Below are positions 22,364 through 31,518 of a stretch of 62,733 bases of DNA, piece after piece. Source of the DNA: Alistipes senegalensis (lineage in GTDB: Bacteria; Pseudomonadota; Gammaproteobacteria; Burkholderiales; Burkholderiaceae_D). Under the pieces are notes generated by a model. The model had not been told where the DNA came from, did no database searches, and saw only the letters and a list, made by a program, of their open reading frames with translations. Positions within the stretch are counted from its first letter, which is position 1. Each line of letters begins with the position of its first letter. The stretch lies in assembly GCA_023664945.1 (NCBI GenBank), contig JAMPER010000005.1:1-62733 (forward strand). Reading direction: 5' to 3'. The position numbers and the translations under genes are program-made.

Positions 22364-25087
22364 ATGACCGGTTTGACTGCAGCCCGGCTTAAGGAAGTCA
22401 GCCTGCACTACAAGGCGGCAACGGCCTTGGATAATATTACGGTAGATATACCAGGTGGCTGCATCGTTGGCTTGATCGGTCCGGATGGCGTGGGCAAATC
22501 TTCCCTTCTGTCCCTCATTTCCGGCGCACGCAAACTCCAGAAAGGTCATATTGAAGTCCTCGGCACCGATATCAGCAGCGAACCCGACAGGAGACGCCTG
22601 CTTCCCCGGATTGCCTACATGCCGCAGGGCCTGGGGAAAAACCTCTATCCCACCCTTTCCGTAGCGGAAAATATTGATTTTTTTGCCCGGCTTTTTGGTC
22701 ATGCAAAAGAAGAACGCCGCGCCCGCATTGATGCGCTTACCGAAGCCACCGGCCTTGCCCCGTTCAAGGATAGGCCCGCCGGCAAACTCTCCGGCGGCAT
22801 GAAACAAAAACTGGGATTATGCTGCTCGCTCGTACACGACCCGGATCTTCTCATCCTGGATGAACCGACAACCGGCGTGGACCCCCTCTCCCGCCGCCAG
22901 TTCTGGGAACTCATCAACTCCATCCGCGAAAAACGCAGCCAGATGAGCGTGCTGGTCGCCACCGCCTACATGGAAGAGGCAGAACAATTCGACTGGCTGG
23001 CTGCCATGTATGCAGGAAAAATCATTGCAACCGGCACAGCCGGGGAAATGAAATCGCAGGCAGGAACAGATACCCTAGAAAAAGCCTTTATCCATTTCCT
23101 GCCGGACTCACGCACACAAAACTACCAGGAACTAGTTATCCCGCCCCTGGAAAAAACCGGCGACAGCTGGGCCATCGAAGCCGAAGGGCTGACCCAGCGT
23201 TTCGGCGATTTTACCGCCGTCAATAATGTCAGCTTCCGGATTGCAAAAGGCGAAATATTCGGTTTTCTGGGATCAAACGGCTGCGGCAAAACCACCACCA
23301 TGAAAATGCTTACCGGCCTGCTTCCTCCCACCGAAGGCAGCTCCCGTATCTTTGGCAAAGTCGTGGATGCCGCCAATCTGGAAAGCCGGCGCGATGTCGG
23401 TTACATGTCGCAATCCTTTTCCCTGTATGGCGAACTGACCGTCATGCAAAACCTGGATTTGCATGCCGCGCTTTTCCACCTGCCGCCAGAAAAGAAAAAA
23501 ACGCGGGTAGCCGAACTGGTCGCACGGTTCGGCCTGGAACCCTACGTTGATTCGCCGGCAGAAAAACTTCCCCTTGGCATCCGGCAGCGCCTTTCCCTTG
23601 CTGTCTCCGTTGTGCACGAGCCCCGGCTGCTCATCCTGGACGAACCCACCTCGGGCGTAGATCCGGTAGCCCGCGATGAATTCTGGCGTTACCTCATCCA
23701 GATGTCGCGCGAACAAAACGTCACCATTTTCATCTCCACCCACTTCATGAACGAGGCCGAACGATGCGACCGCATCTCGCTCATGCACGCCGGCACAGTT
23801 TTAGATAGCGGTACGCCCAAGGCCCTCCAGGAAAAACGGCAGGCTGCCACCTTGGAAGAAGCCTTCATCGCCTATCTGGAAGATGCCGCCGGCAAAGACG
23901 AACCGGTATCCTTCCAGGAAACCACTCTGGAACCGCATACTGAAACTGCTGCGCCTCCTTCCTCTTTCAGCCTGCAACGCATGCTGGGATACGCCTTCAG
24001 GGAAAGCCTGGAACTCAGGCGCGACCCTATCCGGCTCATCTTTGCCCTTTTAGGCTCTGCCCTTTTAATGTGCGTTCTAGGCAGCGGCATTTCCATGGAT
24101 GTGGAAGACCTGAAATTCGCGGTATACGACCAGGATCAGTCACCCCAGTCGCGGGATTACATCGACAATCTCGCCGGATCACGCTATTTCATCCGGCAAA
24201 AACCCATCCAGAGCGGCCAGGAACTGGAACACCGCATGAAAACCGGCGAACTGTCGGTTGCCATTGAAATTCCTCCCGGTTACGGACGTGACCTGCTGCA
24301 AGGCCGCCGGCCGGAAATTGCCGCCTGGGTGGACGGCTCCATGCCATACAGGGGAGAAACCATACGGGGATACATCGTCGGCATGCACCAGGAATACCTA
24401 ACCCGTCTGTCCCGCGAAACAACCGGGTTAACCGCCACACAACCTGCCCAGATGGATTTACGCTACCGCTACAACCAGGATTTCAAAAGCATCTATGCCA
24501 TGGTGCCTGCCGTTATCCCGCTATTGCTGACCCTGATTCCCTCCGTACTGGTCGCACTTGGCGTCGTCCGGGAAAAAGAACTGGGCTCCATCACCAATTT
24601 CTATGTCACCCCCACCACCAAACTGGAATTTCTCCTGGGCAAACAAATTCCCTACATTATCATCTCCATGCTCGGCTACTTCATCATGATGGGCCTGGCC
24701 GTTTTCCTTTTCAGGGTTCCCTTAAAAGGCAGCTTCCTCGCGCTGACTATCGGTGCCTTCTTTTACGTTGTTGCCACCACCGGCGTCGGGCTGGTCATCT
24801 CCACCTTTACCCCTACGCAAATATCCGCATTGTTTGGCACCGCCATTTTGACCATGCTCCCCACCACGCAATTTTCCGGCCTGACGACACCGGTCGGCTC
24901 GCTTGAAGGGGGTGCCTACTGGATCGGGCAATGCTTCCCGGCATCCTACTTTCTGGTACTAAGCCGCGGCGTCTTTACCAAAGCACTCTTTTTTCCGGAG
25001 CTGATAGGCCCCATCCTCACACTGGCCCTCTTTTTCCCTGTCAACACCTTCATTGCCTGGCTCTTGCTGCCCAACCAGGAAAAGTGA
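22364..25087 (+). CDS. rbbA: RbbA-like double ABC ATPase fused to ABC-2 permease
   Basis: A 907-aa fusion. ABC domain 1 has Walker A GPDGVGKS near residue 38, signature LSGGMKQ and Walker [16 protein letters not shown] domain 2 has Walker [11 protein letters not shown] and Walker [13 protein letters not shown]. Its signature is weak, reading [11 protein letters not shown] in place of LSGGQ. From about residue 540 a permease half follows, with one N-terminal membrane helix, a large extracytoplasmic loop and five more helices. E. coli RbbA (YhiH) was described as ribosome-associated, but operon context suggests transport. The start overlaps nothing and lies 3 bases after the adaptor gene. Confidence 0.88.
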   Translation: MTGLTAARLKEVSLHYKAATALDNITVDIPGGCIVGLIGPDGVGKSSLLSLISGARKLQKGHIEVLGTDISSEPDRRRLLPRIAYMPQGLGKNLYPTLSVAENIDFFARLFGHAKEERRARIDALTEATGLAPFKDRPAGKLSGGMKQKLGLCCSLVHDPDLLILDEPTTGVDPLSRRQFWELINSIREKRSQMSVLVATAYMEEAEQFDWLAAMYAGKIIATGTAGEMKSQAGTDTLEKAFIHFLPDSRTQNYQELVIPPLEKTGDSWAIEAEGLTQRFGDFTAVNNVSFRIAKGEIFGFLGSNGCGKTTTMKMLTGLLPPTEGSSRIFGKVVDAANLESRRDVGYMSQSFSLYGELTVMQNLDLHAALFHLPPEKKKTRVAELVARFGLEPYVDSPAEKLPLGIRQRLSLAVSVVHEPRLLILDEPTSGVDPVARDEFWRYLIQMSREQNVTIFISTHFMNEAERCDRISLMHAGTVLDSGTPKALQEKRQAATLEEAFIAYLEDAAGKDEPVSFQETTLEPHTETAAPPSSFSLQRMLGYAFRESLELRRDPIRLIFALLGSALLMCVLGSGISMDVEDLKFAVYDQDQSPQSRDYIDNLAGSRYFIRQKPIQSGQELEHRMKTGELSVAIEIPPGYGRDLLQGRRPEIAAWVDGSMPYRGETIRGYIVGMHQEYLTRLSRETTGLTATQPAQMDLRYRYNQDFKSIYAMVPAVIPLLLTLIPSVLVALGVVREKELGSITNFYVTPTTKLEFLLGKQIPYIIISMLGYFIMMGLAVFLFRVPLKGSFLALTIGAFFYVVATTGVGLVISTFTPTQISALFGTAILTMLPTTQFSGLTTPVGSLEGGAYWIGQCFPASYFLVLSRGVFTKALFFPELIGPILTLALFFPVNTFIAWLLLPNQEK

Positions 25088-25094
25088 GAACATC

Positions 25095-26222
25095 ATGCAA
25101 ACACGCTTTTGGAACATCTACAATCTGGGCATAAAGGAATTGCGCAGCCTGCTGGCAGACAAAGCCCTTCTCCTGCTCATCATCTGGGCCTTCACCGGCG
25201 GCATTTACAGCGCTTCCAAAGGCGTATCCAAAGAACTGAAAAACGCACCCGTTGCTATCGTAGATCAGGATCAGTCGCAGCTCTCACGCCGCTTTCCCTA
25301 TGCGCTGACACAACCCTATTTCAAAAAACCTGCCCTCCTCGCCCCAGATGAAGTGGATGAGGCCATGGACAAAGGGTTTTACTCCTTTTCCATCATCATC
25401 CCGCCCAGCTTTGAAAAAGACCTGCTGGCCGGCCGCAACCCTGTCATCCAGGTCAACATCGATGCCACCGTCATGAGCCAGGCCTTCATCGGGGCAGGCT
25501 ATATCCAGAACATCCTCACAACAGAAATCAACGAACGGCTGAACCGATCCTACGAAACCGCTTCCACACCCATTAACCTGGTCACCCGCGTCAGGTTCAA
25601 TCCCAACCTGACCGGATACTGGTTTGGCGGCGTCATGGAAACCATCAACAACATCAACATGCTGACCATCATCCTGGTCGGCGCAGCCTATATCCGGGAA
25701 CGGGAACACGGCACCATTGAGCACCTCCTGGCCATGCCGCTTGTCCCCATTGAAATCATGGCCTCAAAAATCTGGGCTAACGGGCTGGCTGTCCTGATCG
25801 CTGCCACCGTCTCGCTGACACTCATTATCCGGCTTCTCCTGAAAGTCCCTATCGCCGGCTCCATTCCACTTTTCATTGCGGCCGCCGCTATCTACCTCTT
25901 CTCGGCCGGCGCTATCGGCATCTTTTTAGGCACCATTGCGCGTTCCATGCCCCAACTCGGGCTGCTGATCTTTCTCACCATCATTCCCATGCAAATGCTT
26001 TCCGGCGGCTCCACCCCGCAGGAAAGCATGCCTGCCGCCATGCAATACCTGATGACAGTCGTTCCCATCACCTACTTTGTCCGCCTGGCGCAGTCCATCC
26101 TGTACCGTGGTGCAGGGTTGGCCATTGTCTGGAAAGACATGCTCATCATGGGCCTGATCGGCATCGTCTTCTTCATGGCCGCCCAGGCACGCTTCCGCAC
26201 CTCCGTTGCCCAGGCCGGATAA
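25095..26222 (+). CDS. ABC-2 type permease (YhhJ-like)
   Basis: A 375-aa inner-membrane protein with the ABC-2 layout: one N-terminal helix (LLLLIIWAFTGGIYSA), an extracytoplasmic domain beginning APVAIVDQDQSQLSRRF, and five C-terminal helices containing EREHGTIEHLLAMPL. That last segment is the conserved coupling motif. The start at 25095 lies 7 bases after the rbbA stop. It probably pairs with the permease half of the RbbA-like protein to form the pump channel. The convergent MBL gene ends 17 bases away. Confidence 0.9.
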   Translation: MQTRFWNIYNLGIKELRSLLADKALLLLIIWAFTGGIYSASKGVSKELKNAPVAIVDQDQSQLSRRFPYALTQPYFKKPALLAPDEVDEAMDKGFYSFSIIIPPSFEKDLLAGRNPVIQVNIDATVMSQAFIGAGYIQNILTTEINERLNRSYETASTPINLVTRVRFNPNLTGYWFGGVMETINNINMLTIILVGAAYIREREHGTIEHLLAMPLVPIEIMASKIWANGLAVLIAATVSLTLIIRLLLKVPIAGSIPLFIAAAAIYLFSAGAIGIFLGTIARSMPQLGLLIFLTIIPMQMLSGGSTPQESMPAAMQYLMTVVPITYFVRLAQSILYRGAGLAIVWKDMLIMGLIGIVFFMAAQARFRTSVAQAG

Positions 26223-26239
26223 ACGCCGGCCCGGCAAGC

Positions 26240-27217
26240 CTATTCGGGAACCAGCATCACCGGTTCCCAGCCGTAAGTACCGTCCCCGTTAGAATGAATC
26301 CTGCCGATACCGGGATACGGCAGATGCGCGCCTGCCGTCATCCATTTATATTTGGCGGCAAGATTGAACACCTTGTAGCGCGTCAGCGTCGCCTGTTCCC
26401 GGTCCACATCAAATTCCAGCGCCACATCCGGCCGTGCAAACTGCACGTCATAGCTGATAACTACATCCCCCAGCACAAAAAAACGCGCATCTCCGGATTT
26501 AACGACAAACATCGTATGCCCCGGCGTATGGCCTGCCGTAGTAATTGCCCGAATCCCCGGCACAACCTCGTCCTTGTGGCGGAAAGTCCGCCACTTTCCC
26601 GCCTTCCGATAAGGCAAAACAGAAGACTGGGCCATTTCAAACGCCTTCTTCATAAAAGCAGTCTTTGCCTCCCCGGCCAGTTTGGCAGAAAGCCAGAAAT
26701 CACTTTCCTGCTCATTCACATAAACTGTGGCGCGTGGAAAAAGCATCCTCCCTTCGGCATCGGTCAGCCCGCCAGCATGGTCGCCGTGCATATGGGTCAA
26801 AAGAATCACATCCACCTGCTCCGGCTGATAACCCGCCGCCTTCAAATTGGCAATAAGCCTGCCCCTTTGCGGCCCGAAAAGCGTCCCGCAGCCTGCATCA
26901 ATCAATACCAGATGATCCCCCGTATTGACCAGATACATATTAACAGCCATCTGCACCTTGTCGCCGTCAATATAATGCTTTGCCAAAAGCTGCTGCAACT
27001 CGGTTCCCGACGCATTTGACATCAGCGCCGTATCCACCTCCAGCACCCCGTCAAACAGCGCTGTAATCTCAAACTGGCCATGCATCACCCGGTAAAAACC
27101 AGGAACCTGCCTTTGCGCCATCGGCACTTCTGCCCGAACTGCTGTCATCCATCCCGACACCAGCACTGCCAGCGCCAGAACCAGGCTGCGCCAATACCGG
27201 CCTGAAATTGCCTGCAT
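26240..27217 (-). CDS. exported metallo-beta-lactamase-fold hydrolase
   Basis: A 325-aa protein with a signal peptide (SLVLALAVLVSGWMTAVRA). The Zn-binding motif HMHGDHAGG and the later GHTPGHTMF and LGDVVIS segments place it in the MBL-fold superfamily, near quorum-quenching lactonase and methyl parathion hydrolase-like members. I chose the start at 27217 because GGAGGATGTG precedes it directly. It stands alone. Substrate is unknown; a lactonase is one possibility. Confidence 0.85.
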   Translation of the reverse strand: MQAISGRYWRSLVLALAVLVSGWMTAVRAEVPMAQRQVPGFYRVMHGQFEITALFDGVLEVDTALMSNASGTELQQLLAKHYIDGDKVQMAVNMYLVNTGDHLVLIDAGCGTLFGPQRGRLIANLKAAGYQPEQVDVILLTHMHGDHAGGLTDAEGRMLFPRATVYVNEQESDFWLSAKLAGEAKTAFMKKAFEMAQSSVLPYRKAGKWRTFRHKDEVVPGIRAITTAGHTPGHTMFVVKSGDARFFVLGDVVISYDVQFARPDVALEFDVDREQATLTRYKVFNLAAKYKWMTAGAHLPYPGIGRIHSNGDGTYGWEPVMLVPE

Positions 27218-27661
27218 CACATCCTCCCCTGTCTGCACTTTCCAACCCAACGCCCCGAAACCCATGCTCCCGAGCTGCCGGACAAAACCATTGTAGCATC
27301 AAACCTTCCCAGCCCCGGTTCAACAGCATCCTCTTCGGCATACCGGATACAGTTTCCCTGCCGGATAAGCCGGCTTTGTGCATGCATCCCCAAAAGCAAT
27401 ACGTCACCACATTATTTGCTGATAAGTTGCTCTCCCGTCCCTGTTCATGTTTTCCCTGAATACGGTTTGGGATATAGAAATCACCGCCTCACGATGACGG
27501 GCTGCATTCAGGCAAACGGCATGAATTTTTTTAGTAACAGGATAAAAACAGTACAAAAATGCAACCTCCGGATAAAACAGAGAAACGAAAACGCCGCTGA
27601 CTATTGATGCTGCCAGCGGACATATATGGAAGATACTTCCCACTGTCCAAAGGGGTTGTTT
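27218..27661. other. 444-base stretch without a supported gene
   Basis: Only short overlapping frames occur here, the longest of them a 79-codon minus-strand frame (27404-27643). They have no ribosome binding site or family resemblance. It includes the promoter region of the exported MBL gene on its left. I see no RNA gene or repeat. Confidence 0.6.
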
Positions 27662-28327
27662 TCAAACGCTTTCGCGATTTTCCTGTAAAAGAAAATCCAG
27701 TTTGTCTTTGACGGCCTGCCGGGCAATCCTGTCCATTTGCTCTACGGTCTTCGGTCCGCCAACAGATGCCAGGGCATAAGGATCATTCAGGGCAACATGG
27801 GTATCTGTCAACATGGCCCAAAGCTGCCGGTGAGTCCACTGACGCTCCTTTACCGGCATACTGGAATCGTAGTAGTCAGACCAGTCGCACAAATACTTGC
27901 CGGAAATAAACGCCAGGCTATTAATCGGAGCTGAAACAGCCTCCTTATAAGCAGCCGCATAATAATCTTTGATCGTGTTTTCCTGCTCTGTCAATTGTCC
28001 TATATAGGATTCAAAATAGGTTTTGGTAGCAATAGTGCCATCCGGATCAACAGACCAGTAGGGGTCAACCTCCAGCGGCTTCTGGTTTTCACTCTGCCAC
28101 TGTTCAAGCTGGCACATGAAATCCTCTTTTGTCATGCATCCCAGTTGAGCCGCCACCTTATCAGCCAGCGCTTCGCCAGAAACTGCGGCCTGCCCTTCCT
28201 GGGACAAGGTAACCTGATCGCAGCCTGAAACAGATTCTGTTGCCGCCTGTTTTTCTCCCGGCATGGCAAAATGTGCTGTACGGTATGCAAAGACCTGATG
28301 TGCTCCCGGATTGAACGTAATATCCAT
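27662..28327 (-). CDS. hypothetical protein
   Basis: A 221-aa soluble protein without signal peptide or membrane helix. I do not recognise the family. The N-terminus contains DQVTLSQEGQAA, a motif style seen in unrelated secreted or structural proteins. The middle is acidic and aromatic (PYWSVDPDGTIATKTYFESYIGQL), and the C-terminus is helical and charged. The start at 28327 (MDITFNPG) was preferred over a longer AT-rich frame, although the upstream sequence has no clear ribosome binding site. It is monocistronic. Confidence 0.6.
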   Translation of the reverse strand: MDITFNPGAHQVFAYRTAHFAMPGEKQAATESVSGCDQVTLSQEGQAAVSGEALADKVAAQLGCMTKEDFMCQLEQWQSENQKPLEVDPYWSVDPDGTIATKTYFESYIGQLTEQENTIKDYYAAAYKEAVSAPINSLAFISGKYLCDWSDYYDSSMPVKERQWTHRQLWAMLTDTHVALNDPYALASVGGPKTVEQMDRIARQAVKDKLDFLLQENRESV

Positions 28328-28492
28328 TAAAAAAACTTTTTTAGTTGACGACTTGTTATTACGGCAATTCCACACAAAACTTGAAAAACTCCCCCGAAAA
28401 CATGCGCATCATACTGTGAATCATCCATTGGTTACTTTTTCACCGTCCTGGCCGCTCTTTTGCAAAATTCCTACCCTCCGGCGGGAAAGTAT

Positions 28493-28506
28493 TTGAAACA
28501 GATCAA
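28493..28506. promoter_or_regulatory. FNR/ANR-like site upstream of DUF1540 gene
   Basis: TTGAAACAGATCAA matches the FNR consensus TTGAT-N4-ATCAA at 9 of 10 positions. It lies about 160 bases before the DUF1540 start. The match fits an anaerobe, but is not proof of binding. Confidence 0.4.
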
Positions 28507-28617
28507 AAAGGAACCGCCTCCTTTGCGCCAGGTCAAATTCCGCACAGGAACAACCATTTTTTCCCACGCTCAAAAAATACCGTCACCCGGCAGCCCTAAA
28601 CGGCCCGCCCGGAAAAA

Positions 28618-28644
28618 CGGGAAAAAAGCTTTCCCGCCTTTTTT
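28618..28644 (+). terminator. terminator-like leader hairpin before DUF1540 gene
   Basis: CGGGAAA (28618-28624) pairs with TTTCCCG (28630-28636) and is followed by CC and six T residues. It ends about 23 bases before ATG and so precedes rather than follows a gene on this strand. Confidence 0.55.
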
Positions 28645-28667
28645 ACAACCACATCAAGGAACCCGCC

Positions 28668-28976
28668 ATGCAACACCTTACCGTCATGATGCCCCTCGTC
28701 AAAAACTGCTCCGTCACCCGCTGTGCCTATAACAACGAAAACCGGTGCCATGCAAAAGCCATTACCGTTGGAGACGGCCAGTGCCCCGGCTGCGATACCT
28801 TTCTGGATATGCCCGATCCTTCATCCCATGCACACCAGCCGGGGTGTAGAGCCGGCGTTGGCGCCTGCAAGGTAAGCAGCTGCAAATTCAATACAGATTA
28901 CGCCTGCATGGCAAACAACATCAGCGTTGCCATCCCCGGCAACCGGGCACTTTGCGCCACCTACGCCCCACGCTGA
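28668..28976 (+). CDS. tandem DUF1540 cysteine-rich protein
   Basis: A 102-aa protein made of two DUF1540 units. The first reads NCSVTRCAYNNENRCHAKAITV with CPGCDTF. The second reads CKVSSCKFNTDYACMANNISVAI with CATY. Each unit has four or more spaced cysteines suited to metal or Fe-S binding; the biochemical role of the family is unknown. AAGGAACCCGCC lies before ATG. The coding sequence ends just before the region upstream of the SOS-type HD gene. Confidence 0.85.
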   Translation: MQHLTVMMPLVKNCSVTRCAYNNENRCHAKAITVGDGQCPGCDTFLDMPDPSSHAHQPGCRAGVGACKVSSCKFNTDYACMANNISVAIPGNRALCATYAPR

Positions 28977-29077
28977 CTGCTTTTATTCCTGCCCCGTACT
29001 GCGCATTCTCTTCCCTGCGCTGCTGGGGCAGCCGCCACCTGGCCCTCCCCCCTTTTCAGATACAAACGGCTCATATA

Positions 29078-29097
29078 TACTGTAATTATTTACAGTA
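29078..29097. promoter_or_regulatory. LexA (SOS) box upstream of HD phosphohydrolase
   Basis: TACTGTAATTATTTACAGTA has the CTGT-N8-ACAG core used by LexA in gamma- and betaproteobacteria, with the favoured TA flanks. It lies inside a longer perfect inverted repeat, 29073-29102, with 13-base arms and a 4-base centre. It ends 13 bases before the start codon, so a bound repressor would block transcription. Confidence 0.8.
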
Positions 29098-29110
29098 TAT
29101 ATTACTTGCC

Positions 29111-29677
29111 ATGCGCCAGAAGAAAAAACTTGCCGGAAAAAGACAGAAAAAACCGGAAATTCTCACCCGCTCCGGAAACCGTTTTTCCTTCTCCAATCCC
29201 GGCACCTATTGTTTCGAGATAGAAACAATTGCCCATGCCCTTTCCCAGTTATGCCGCTTTACCGGGCATACTGATGCCTTTTATTCGGTAGCCCAGCACA
29301 GCGTACTGGTCAGCCGTCTTCTTCCTCCCGATATGCGCCTGGCCGGGTTATTGCACGATGCCGCAGAAGCCTTTGTTGGCGATATGACCCGGCCGCTTAA
29401 AGAACAGTTCCCTGCCTATCGCCGGATGGAAAAAAAGATCGAAAAAGCCCTCTTACGGCAATATGGCCTGCCATTTCCTTTGCCCTATGAAATCAAAAAG
29501 GCCGATCTGGCGCTCCTGGCAACCGAATTGCGCGACCTGATGCCGCAAGGAAACTTCCGGCAGAGCTGTTCAAAAGATATTCGTCCCATGCAAGAAACCA
29601 TCATCCCCTGGGAACCGGCTGTTGCCAAAAAACAGTTTCTCGCCTGCTTCAATCAGCTGACAGGCTATGGCTGCTAA
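29111..29677 (+). CDS. HD-domain phosphohydrolase
   Basis: A 188-aa protein with the HD-fold metal site: an early His (VAQHSVLVSRLL), the HD pair in GLLHDAAEAFVGDMTRP, and a later Asp (IKKADLALLATE). It resembles YfbR-like 5'-deoxynucleotidases and phage-borne HD hydrolases. The basic N-terminus (MRQKKKLAGKRQKKPE) is unusual. The start at 29111 follows the LexA box directly; there is no good Shine-Dalgarno sequence. A nucleotide-hydrolysing role in the SOS response is inferred. Its stop overlaps that of the convergent gene. Confidence 0.82.
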   Translation: MRQKKKLAGKRQKKPEILTRSGNRFSFSNPGTYCFEIETIAHALSQLCRFTGHTDAFYSVAQHSVLVSRLLPPDMRLAGLLHDAAEAFVGDMTRPLKEQFPAYRRMEKKIEKALLRQYGLPFPLPYEIKKADLALLATELRDLMPQGNFRQSCSKDIRPMQETIIPWEPAVAKKQFLACFNQLTGYGC

Positions 29678-30528
29678 TGAAGCAGCCACTTCATCCGCCC
29701 GGAAGCCGGCCTAAGCCGCTTCCCCGGCGAATCGGCATATTCATCGTCCTCGCTGCCTGGCTCGGCATCATCCCCGGCAGACAATGCCTGCTTTTTCCCC
29801 GAAACCTGCCCGGCAATCGCATGGGCTGCATTAAAAAAGGCACGTCCGCCCAATTCCTGCAATACCATATGGATATCTGCTGTTTCCGGCACAACCCGGG
29901 AAACCGAAAATGAAAATGGCTCATCCGCCTGCACAGCTCCCTCAAGGCCGGTTATCCGGTAACGACCCGAGAAAATAACCTCCGCACGGGTACGCCGGGT
30001 TTTCCCGGTACTCACCGGCACACCCACCTTTTCCTCATATTGCAGCACTTTCCCGGCAAGCACATAACCCTTCGGCCTGTCCGCCTGTTGTGCCGCATTT
30101 TTCCCTGCTGCAATTCCCCCGCCTGCTTGCGCCTTTTCAGCTTTTTCCGCCTCTTTAACCATCTGCATCAGCGCATCTTTTTCTATTTCCTCATTCCCGG
30201 CTGCTTCAGGTACCTCTCCAACATCTTCCTCAACCTCGGTAACTGTCTCGCCATCAGGTAATGCTGCCTCCCGGGAAAACTCCTCTTCCGGCAGCGACAC
30301 CGCTTCCACACGGATACCTGCCGCCTCCAAAGCTGCCAGCAGCTGCCGGTAAAAAGCTGAAGAAAAGCGCGCTGCTTCCTCCTCTGCCCCCTGATAAGCC
30401 GCCTGCGGAAAAACAAAAGGGCGCACTTGCAAAAGCGCGCCCTCCGGAAGCGATGCCGCCGTGGCAAGCGGCCAAGCCGCTATTCCCGCCAGACAGAAAA
30501 ACAGCTTCTGGAACCATCCTGCCCGCAT
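29674..30528 (-). CDS. exported protein of unknown function in lpoB operon
   Basis: A 284-aa protein with a signal peptide (KLFFCLAGIAAWPLATAASL) and no lipobox. The first half resembles periplasmic proteins that bind in LPS or peptidoglycan complexes, with RPFVFPQAAYQGAEEEAARFSSAFYRQLLAALEAAGI. An acidic Ala/Glu-rich linker spans about residues 95-145, followed by a beta-rich segment GYVLAGKVLQYEEKVGV. I do not recognise the family with confidence. It is 15 bases after lpoB, last in a four-gene minus-strand operon. Confidence 0.65.
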   Translation of the reverse strand: MRAGWFQKLFFCLAGIAAWPLATAASLPEGALLQVRPFVFPQAAYQGAEEEAARFSSAFYRQLLAALEAAGIRVEAVSLPEEEFSREAALPDGETVTEVEEDVGEVPEAAGNEEIEKDALMQMVKEAEKAEKAQAGGGIAAGKNAAQQADRPKGYVLAGKVLQYEEKVGVPVSTGKTRRTRAEVIFSGRYRITGLEGAVQADEPFSFSVSRVVPETADIHMVLQELGGRAFFNAAHAIAGQVSGKKQALSAGDDAEPGSEDDEYADSPGKRLRPASGRMKWLLH

Positions 30529-30543
30529 TGGCCTGTCCCTTTC

Positions 30544-31155
30544 CTACCAGCCAATAGCCGGCTTTGTGGTACGCTTGCGAATCTCCTTCTCGTCCGCCCA
30601 CTTGATCTCGCCGCTTTGCGGATCAGTCAGCTCAAGCGTAATCTGGAAATACACATCACCCACACTCTTTGTCCGTTTCCTGATAGAACGCACCGAACCG
30701 GTAATAATATAATCCGCATCCATCATCAGCTTGTTTTCGCGCCGTTTCGTTGCCAGCTCGTTCAGGTCGCGTTCCTCAAAGACATCATCCATATTGCCCT
30801 TGTCGGCCAAAAAGCGAACCTGCCCCGAACGCAGCAGCCGGATACGGATTTTGTCCGTCACCCCCTTTGTATCAATATGCTCATCCGTATAATTCTTCAC
30901 ATCCCGCAGGCGCACCTTCGGCGGACTGGCCGCCTCGGCAATCCACCGGGAAGCCAAAAGAGACTGTGCCATACTTTCTGCTGTGGACTGAAGGTCGGTT
31001 GACCCCCATTGCGTCGTCACCGTCTCCACTGCCTGGGCATCCTCATAAACTACCTCGCCGTCCCCGGTAATACGGCCGGTCTGCGGGCCGCTGCAGGCGC
31101 AAAACAATACCGCCGCAACAGGTGCAATAAAAAGGAAAGCAGGCAATTTTTTCAT
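30544..31155 (-). CDS. lpoB: penicillin-binding protein activator LpoB-like lipoprotein
   Basis: A 203-aa lipoprotein with lipobox LFCAC (Cys at residue 21). The mature domain matches LpoB/YcfM: AESMAQSLLASRWIAEAASPPKVRLRDVKNYTDEHIDTKGVTDKIRIRLLRSGQVRF, then ADYIITGSVRSIRKRTKSVGDVYFQITLELTDPQSGEIKWADEKEIRK. In E. coli LpoB reaches from the outer membrane to stimulate PBP1b. It follows the YcfL gene by 3 bases, the order found in enterobacteria and vibrios. Confidence 0.88.
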   Translation of the reverse strand: MKKLPAFLFIAPVAAVLFCACSGPQTGRITGDGEVVYEDAQAVETVTTQWGSTDLQSTAESMAQSLLASRWIAEAASPPKVRLRDVKNYTDEHIDTKGVTDKIRIRLLRSGQVRFLADKGNMDDVFEERDLNELATKRRENKLMMDADYIITGSVRSIRKRTKSVGDVYFQITLELTDPQSGEIKWADEKEIRKRTTKPAIGW

Positions 31156-31158
31156 GGT

Positions 31159-31518
31159 CTAGCTCGCATCATTGGAAATCAGGATAGTAAACTCCGCAGC
31201 GCCCGGCACAGTGGAACGCTCCTTAACAAAAACAGGCGTCTTGCCTTTTACTGTCACAGGCCGCCAGGAAGACTGCTCCAAAAGCACACCATCCTCGTCA
31301 AACCAAAGAACACGGTACACACTATATTGCACCGCATCATCGTCATCATTCACCAGCTTTGCCGTCACAACCAGAAAATCGCCATCTTCTTCCTTTTGGG
31401 TTGATTCCACCCTGACATCTTCATTATCCAGGTACTCATGGGTAGAACGGCCGCACGAAACCAGGAGGCCAAGGCAAAAAAGAGCAGGCAAAGCCTTAAG
31501 AACCCTAATAAGTGACAT
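31159..31518 (-). CDS. YcfL-family lipoprotein (DUF1425)
   Basis: A 119-aa lipoprotein with lipobox LVSC (Cys at residue 22). The beta-sandwich region VTAKLVNDDDDAVQYSVYRVLWFDEDGVLLEQSSWRPVTVKG is typical of DUF1425. YcfL sits beside LpoB in many proteobacteria, which suggests a role at the cell envelope, but its function is unknown. It overlaps the upstream COG3014-type gene by 14 bases. Confidence 0.85.
   Translation of the reverse strand: MSLIRVLKALPALFCLGLLVSCGRSTHEYLDNEDVRVESTQKEEDGDFLVVTAKLVNDDDDAVQYSVYRVLWFDEDGVLLEQSSWRPVTVKGKTPVFVKERSTVPGAAEFTILISNDAS

Larger units (their letters stand above)
28328..28667. other. intergenic region with FNR-like site and leader hairpin
   Basis: The 340-base gap separates two divergent genes. 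It holds an FNR-like box at 28493-28506 and a terminator-like hairpin at 28618-28644, both oriented towards the DUF1540 gene. No coding potential is seen. Confidence 0.55.

Noticed and set aside
27404-27643. 79-codon minus-strand frame
   Set aside because: No ribosome binding site, odd composition and no family pattern; other short frames overlap it.
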